From the NCBI GenBank assembly GCA_002083365.1, contig LVWS01000018.1, forward strand, positions 1-64,000: DNA of 64,000 bases, read 5' to 3'. This DNA is from Nitrospira sp. SG-bin1. GTDB taxonomy: Bacteria > Nitrospirota > Nitrospiria > Nitrospirales > Nitrospiraceae. Of this stretch, positions 61,727 to 64,000 are shown piece by piece. Both the position numbers and the translations under genes were made by a program. The notes under the pieces were generated by a model that was given only the letters and a program-made list of their open reading frames with translations, did not search any database and was not told the origin of the DNA. Position 1 is the first letter of the stretch. Each line of letters opens with the position of its first letter.

Positions 61727-64000
61727 GAATCTCCTGTCGAGCCATCATGCCGGCAAAAAGAAGGCAACAGAAGGAGCCACAGGCGGCGGTCACGCCGATC
61801 GCGTGAAGGACCGGAATCCGTGAAAAGGCCAGTACTCCGAAGACCAGGATCGTCGTGGTGCTGCAGACAAGCAGCCCAAAGATGGTTCGGGCCCGCTCCG
61901 TCGGTGTTCCCTCAGGTCGATTTAGAAACAAGGCGTAGTCAAGTCCCAACCCGATCACAAGCAACAGTGTCGTCAGATGGAACAACGAAAGCGGCACTCC
62001 CGATCCCCTCAAGACTGCAGTGACCACCACCAGTGAACACAGGACCGGGGCAAGCACCCGCCAGAGAAGCGTGATCGATCGCAAGCCAAGAAACAAGGCT
62101 ACCGCAATCGCAATGGTCCCGCCGGCCAGCAACTGCAGGGTTCGGTCGCGATAGGCGGTCATGAGGCGATTCGACTCTTCTTTGATATCTACATACTGTA
62201 TCGTCACATCACCCCATCCAGCCACCACTGCCGCAAGCGATCGCCTATCTATCACTCCGCGAAGCGGCACCACGGCGATCCATCGGCCGCCGTCCTGGAA
62301 CATCAACGCTTCCAACTTCGTTCCTAAGGAAGTTCCTGCGAATGCCGTCCGGTCGATCGGCTTGTGATGTCGAGCTTCGTTGACGGCCGCCAAGAACGGA
62401 GCGAACAAACCCGGCGCGAACGGTAACCCGTTTTGTGCCGACGTGAGATTCCGTTCGAGTACGGCCGGAGTCGGCAACAAGCATTGCCGCTCCTGTTGAA
62501 GACGACGACTCGGCAGGTATCGTGAGACGATATCGTAACCAGCCAAGCTTCCATCCCGCTGTAGCCCTTCCAGCCTTGGCGCCACCGTTTCCGCCTCCTG
62601 CAAAAGATCTTCCTCGGTGAACGCTTCGATGACCAGGAGGTCCCGCACATCCGGAGCACCCAGCTCCCGGCGCAACCGCTGATCGAGCTGCTTCTTGTCG
62701 TCCGACAAGGGGCTCACGCTCTCGAGATCCTGTTCCCATGCCGGTGTATCAGACCATATTAGGACCGGTGTCGCAAGAACCAGAAGGATCGGCACGAGCA
62801 CTCGGCCGCCTCTAGCGAACACGTCGACCCTTGAGAGCACTTCCGGACGAACCTGTCTCGGGGACCATCCTTGGTGGATACAGAAGGGCAGTACCCATCG
62901 CGTGACGAAGGCGGCCGTCAGGAGACCGACGATGGCCATCAATCCCAACTGTGCAAGGGCAGGATAACCGGCAAGGAGCAGCGACGAAAATCCAATCGCC
63001 GTCGTCAGTATCCCGAGACGCATCGTCGGCCAGATAGATCGCATCACAGCGGTAGCCGACGTGCTCGACGTCATATGGCTAAACAGGTGAATCGGATAGT
63101 CATCGACCACTCCAAGCAATGTAACGCCGAACCCCAATGTCAGGCCATGGACGAATCCGAACCAGCCGTTCACCGCGATCATGCCCGCCAAGATTCCGCT
63201 CGAAATGGGAATCAGACTGAGCAGCACCAGCCGAACCGATCGGTAACTCACAAAAAGGAACGACAGGACCAGTGTTCCGGCAACCATCGATAACGTCCAT
63301 GCTTCTGCTTCAATCATGCGTTGGATTTCTACCGCAAACACGCCAGGCCCGCTCATGAGGAGCCGTACCGGAACGGCATTCTCCGTCACAAGCTTCTGGA
63401 ATGACGCACGGATATGCTGATGAATCGCTTCCTGTGCGTCCGCATCGAATCCCGACGCTCGTGTTTCCACGACGAGCAACGCGCGCCTGTGGTCGGCCGA
63501 CATCCACACGCCTCGGTACTGCGCCGGCGTGTCCCACCCGGACCACGATTGAAGAATCTCGAACATTTCACCGGTCGGATCGGCTGGAATCCATTCTTTC
63601 ACAAGCGGGGCCAACGGCGACCGCAAATCGTCCAGCCTCAATTGAAGCGCGTTGCGGAGCGAAGATTCCGAGAAGGTGTCGGCCGTGAGGGTTGGACTGA
63701 GAAGGTAGCGGGAACCGAACAAGAGCGCTTGATCGTCCCTTGACCAGGTGTGTGTGCCGTTTCCGACGAAGCTGAGCGCGTCGCCGGCCCGAAGCGTGTC
63801 CCCCAACAGCCGACTGAGACGAGCCAATTCCTCGGGACGCTCCCCCTCCAATGCGAGCAATATCAGTCTACCCGACAGACCGGCTCGAACTTGCGTCAGC
63901 AGCAGCCGTTGCGCCGACGAGGAACCTTGGGGCAGAAGATCGCCCAACCCGTTGTGAATGGACACCTGCGTGGCCGAGAACCAGATCCCACCCGCCATGG
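61716..64000 (-). CDS. MMPL/RND-superfamily exporter of the polyene cluster, partial
   Basis: More than 760 residues; the true N-terminus lies beyond the window edge, since the visible start at 63998 lacks the first membrane helix of MMPL proteins. Two halves of five to six helices are seen, with TLGFGVTLLGVVDDYPIHLFSH in the first half and LLLVIGLGLDYALFLNRPEG in the second: the relay Asp residues of MMPL proteins. Between lie large exported loops. MMPL exporters in aryl-polyene clusters move the lipid-like product across the inner membrane. It overlaps the ketosynthase by 11 bp. Confidence 0.9.
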   Translation of the reverse strand, partial: MAGGIWFSATQVSIHNGLGDLLPQGSSSAQRLLLTQVRAGLSGRLILLALEGERPEELARLSRLLGDTLRAGDALSFVGNGTHTWSRDDQALLFGSRYLLSPTLTADTFSESSLRNALQLRLDDLRSPLAPLVKEWIPADPTGEMFEILQSWSGWDTPAQYRGVWMSADHRRALLVVETRASGFDADAQEAIHQHIRASFQKLVTENAVPVRLLMSGPGVFAVEIQRMIEAEAWTLSMVAGTLVLSFLFVSYRSVRLVLLSLIPISSGILAGMIAVNGWFGFVHGLTLGFGVTLLGVVDDYPIHLFSHMTSSTSATAVMRSIWPTMRLGILTTAIGFSSLLLAGYPALAQLGLMAIVGLLTAAFVTRWVLPFCIHQGWSPRQVRPEVLSRVDVFARGGRVLVPILLVLATPVLIWSDTPAWEQDLESVSPLSDDKKQLDQRLRRELGAPDVRDLLVIEAFTEEDLLQEAETVAPRLEGLQRDGSLAGYDIVSRYLPSRRLQQERQCLLPTPAVLERNLTSAQNGLPFAPGLFAPFLAAVNEARHHKPIDRTAFAGTSLGTKLEALMFQDGGRWIAVVPLRGVIDRRSLAAVVAGWGDVTIQYVDIKEESNRLMTAYRDRTLQLLAGGTIAIAVALFLGLRSITLLWRVLAPVLCSLVVVTAVLRGSGVPLSLFHLTTLLLVIGLGLDYALFLNRPEGTPTERARTIFGLLVCSTTTILVFGVLAFSRIPVLHAIGVTAACGSFCCLLFAGMMARQEIHVG

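Noticed and set aside
1..64000. Sigma-54 promoters (TGGCAC-N5-TTGC) near the activators
   Set aside because: Several TGGCAC strings occur, for example near 7681 and 30190, but none has TTGC at the right distance in an intergenic region.
1..64000. CRISPR arrays, tRNA or rRNA genes, insertion sequences, prophage
   Set aside because: No regularly spaced repeats, tRNA cloverleaf, transposase or phage structural gene was recognised. The three broken genes show point lesions, not insertions.

Overview
The window looks like a chromosomal segment of a Nitrospirota bacterium, most likely Nitrospira-like. This is an inference from gene content: several sigma-54 activators with GAF or PAS sensor domains, a STAS-domain single-domain protein, CDGSH and Rieske redox proteins, a CbbQ/NorQ-type ATPase and many small exported proteins with no recognisable family. 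No rRNA, tRNA, CRISPR array, insertion sequence or phage gene was seen, so the assignment cannot be anchored on a marker gene.

Layout. Positions 1-4640 (minus strand) hold a tripartite RND efflux operon. Positions 4787-13940 (minus) hold two similar modules, each with a GAF sigma-54 activator, a four-cysteine exported protein and a STAS protein or STAS remnant; the second module also carries an NTF2-like protein, a methyltransferase and a TerB-Coq4 fusion. Positions 14334-18668 hold a K+/H+ antiporter, a Rieske-flavodoxin fusion, two CDGSH proteins and a Crp/Fnr regulator. A third copy of the exported protein follows at 18792. Positions 19415-25605 hold a VOC pseudogene, a succinate-semialdehyde-type dehydrogenase, a tautomerase, a third sigma-54 activator and an intact VOC protein.

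Positions 25602-35363 are a metabolic and stress stretch on the minus strand (histidine phosphatase, GH15 glucoamylase, acetyltransferase, DUF5069, HxlR regulator, NmrA proteins, DsbA, pirin). Three of its genes are interrupted: an in-frame TGA in GH15 and single-base frameshifts in an NmrA gene and a DsbA gene. Positions 35682-42424 hold small lipoproteins, a CbbQ-type AAA+ ATPase with a DUF167 protein, a hybrid histidine kinase, and a fusion of a cysteine-cluster domain with a lysyl-phosphatidylglycerol-synthase-type domain.

Positions 42636-49519 are a compact plus-strand run: an ATP-grasp-like protein, a glutaredoxin-like protein, a KamA-family radical SAM enzyme, a dCTP deaminase, a membrane protein, the glycosyltransferase pair TIGR04283/TIGR04282 and a short-chain dehydrogenase. 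Positions 49721-52956 hold miscellaneous small genes.

Positions 53151-64000 are the most interesting region: an aryl-polyene (xanthomonadin-like) pigment cluster. A FAD-dependent halogenase-like protein, a chorismatase of the XanB2 type that would make the hydroxybenzoate starter, and a NodB deacetylase lie on the plus strand. Facing them is a tightly overlapping minus-strand operon: MMPL exporter (cut by the window edge), ketosynthase, chain-length factor, dehydratase, ketoreductase and a family 2 glycosyltransferase. Acyl carrier proteins, the aryl-activating ligase and acyltransferases are not in the window and probably lie beyond 64000.
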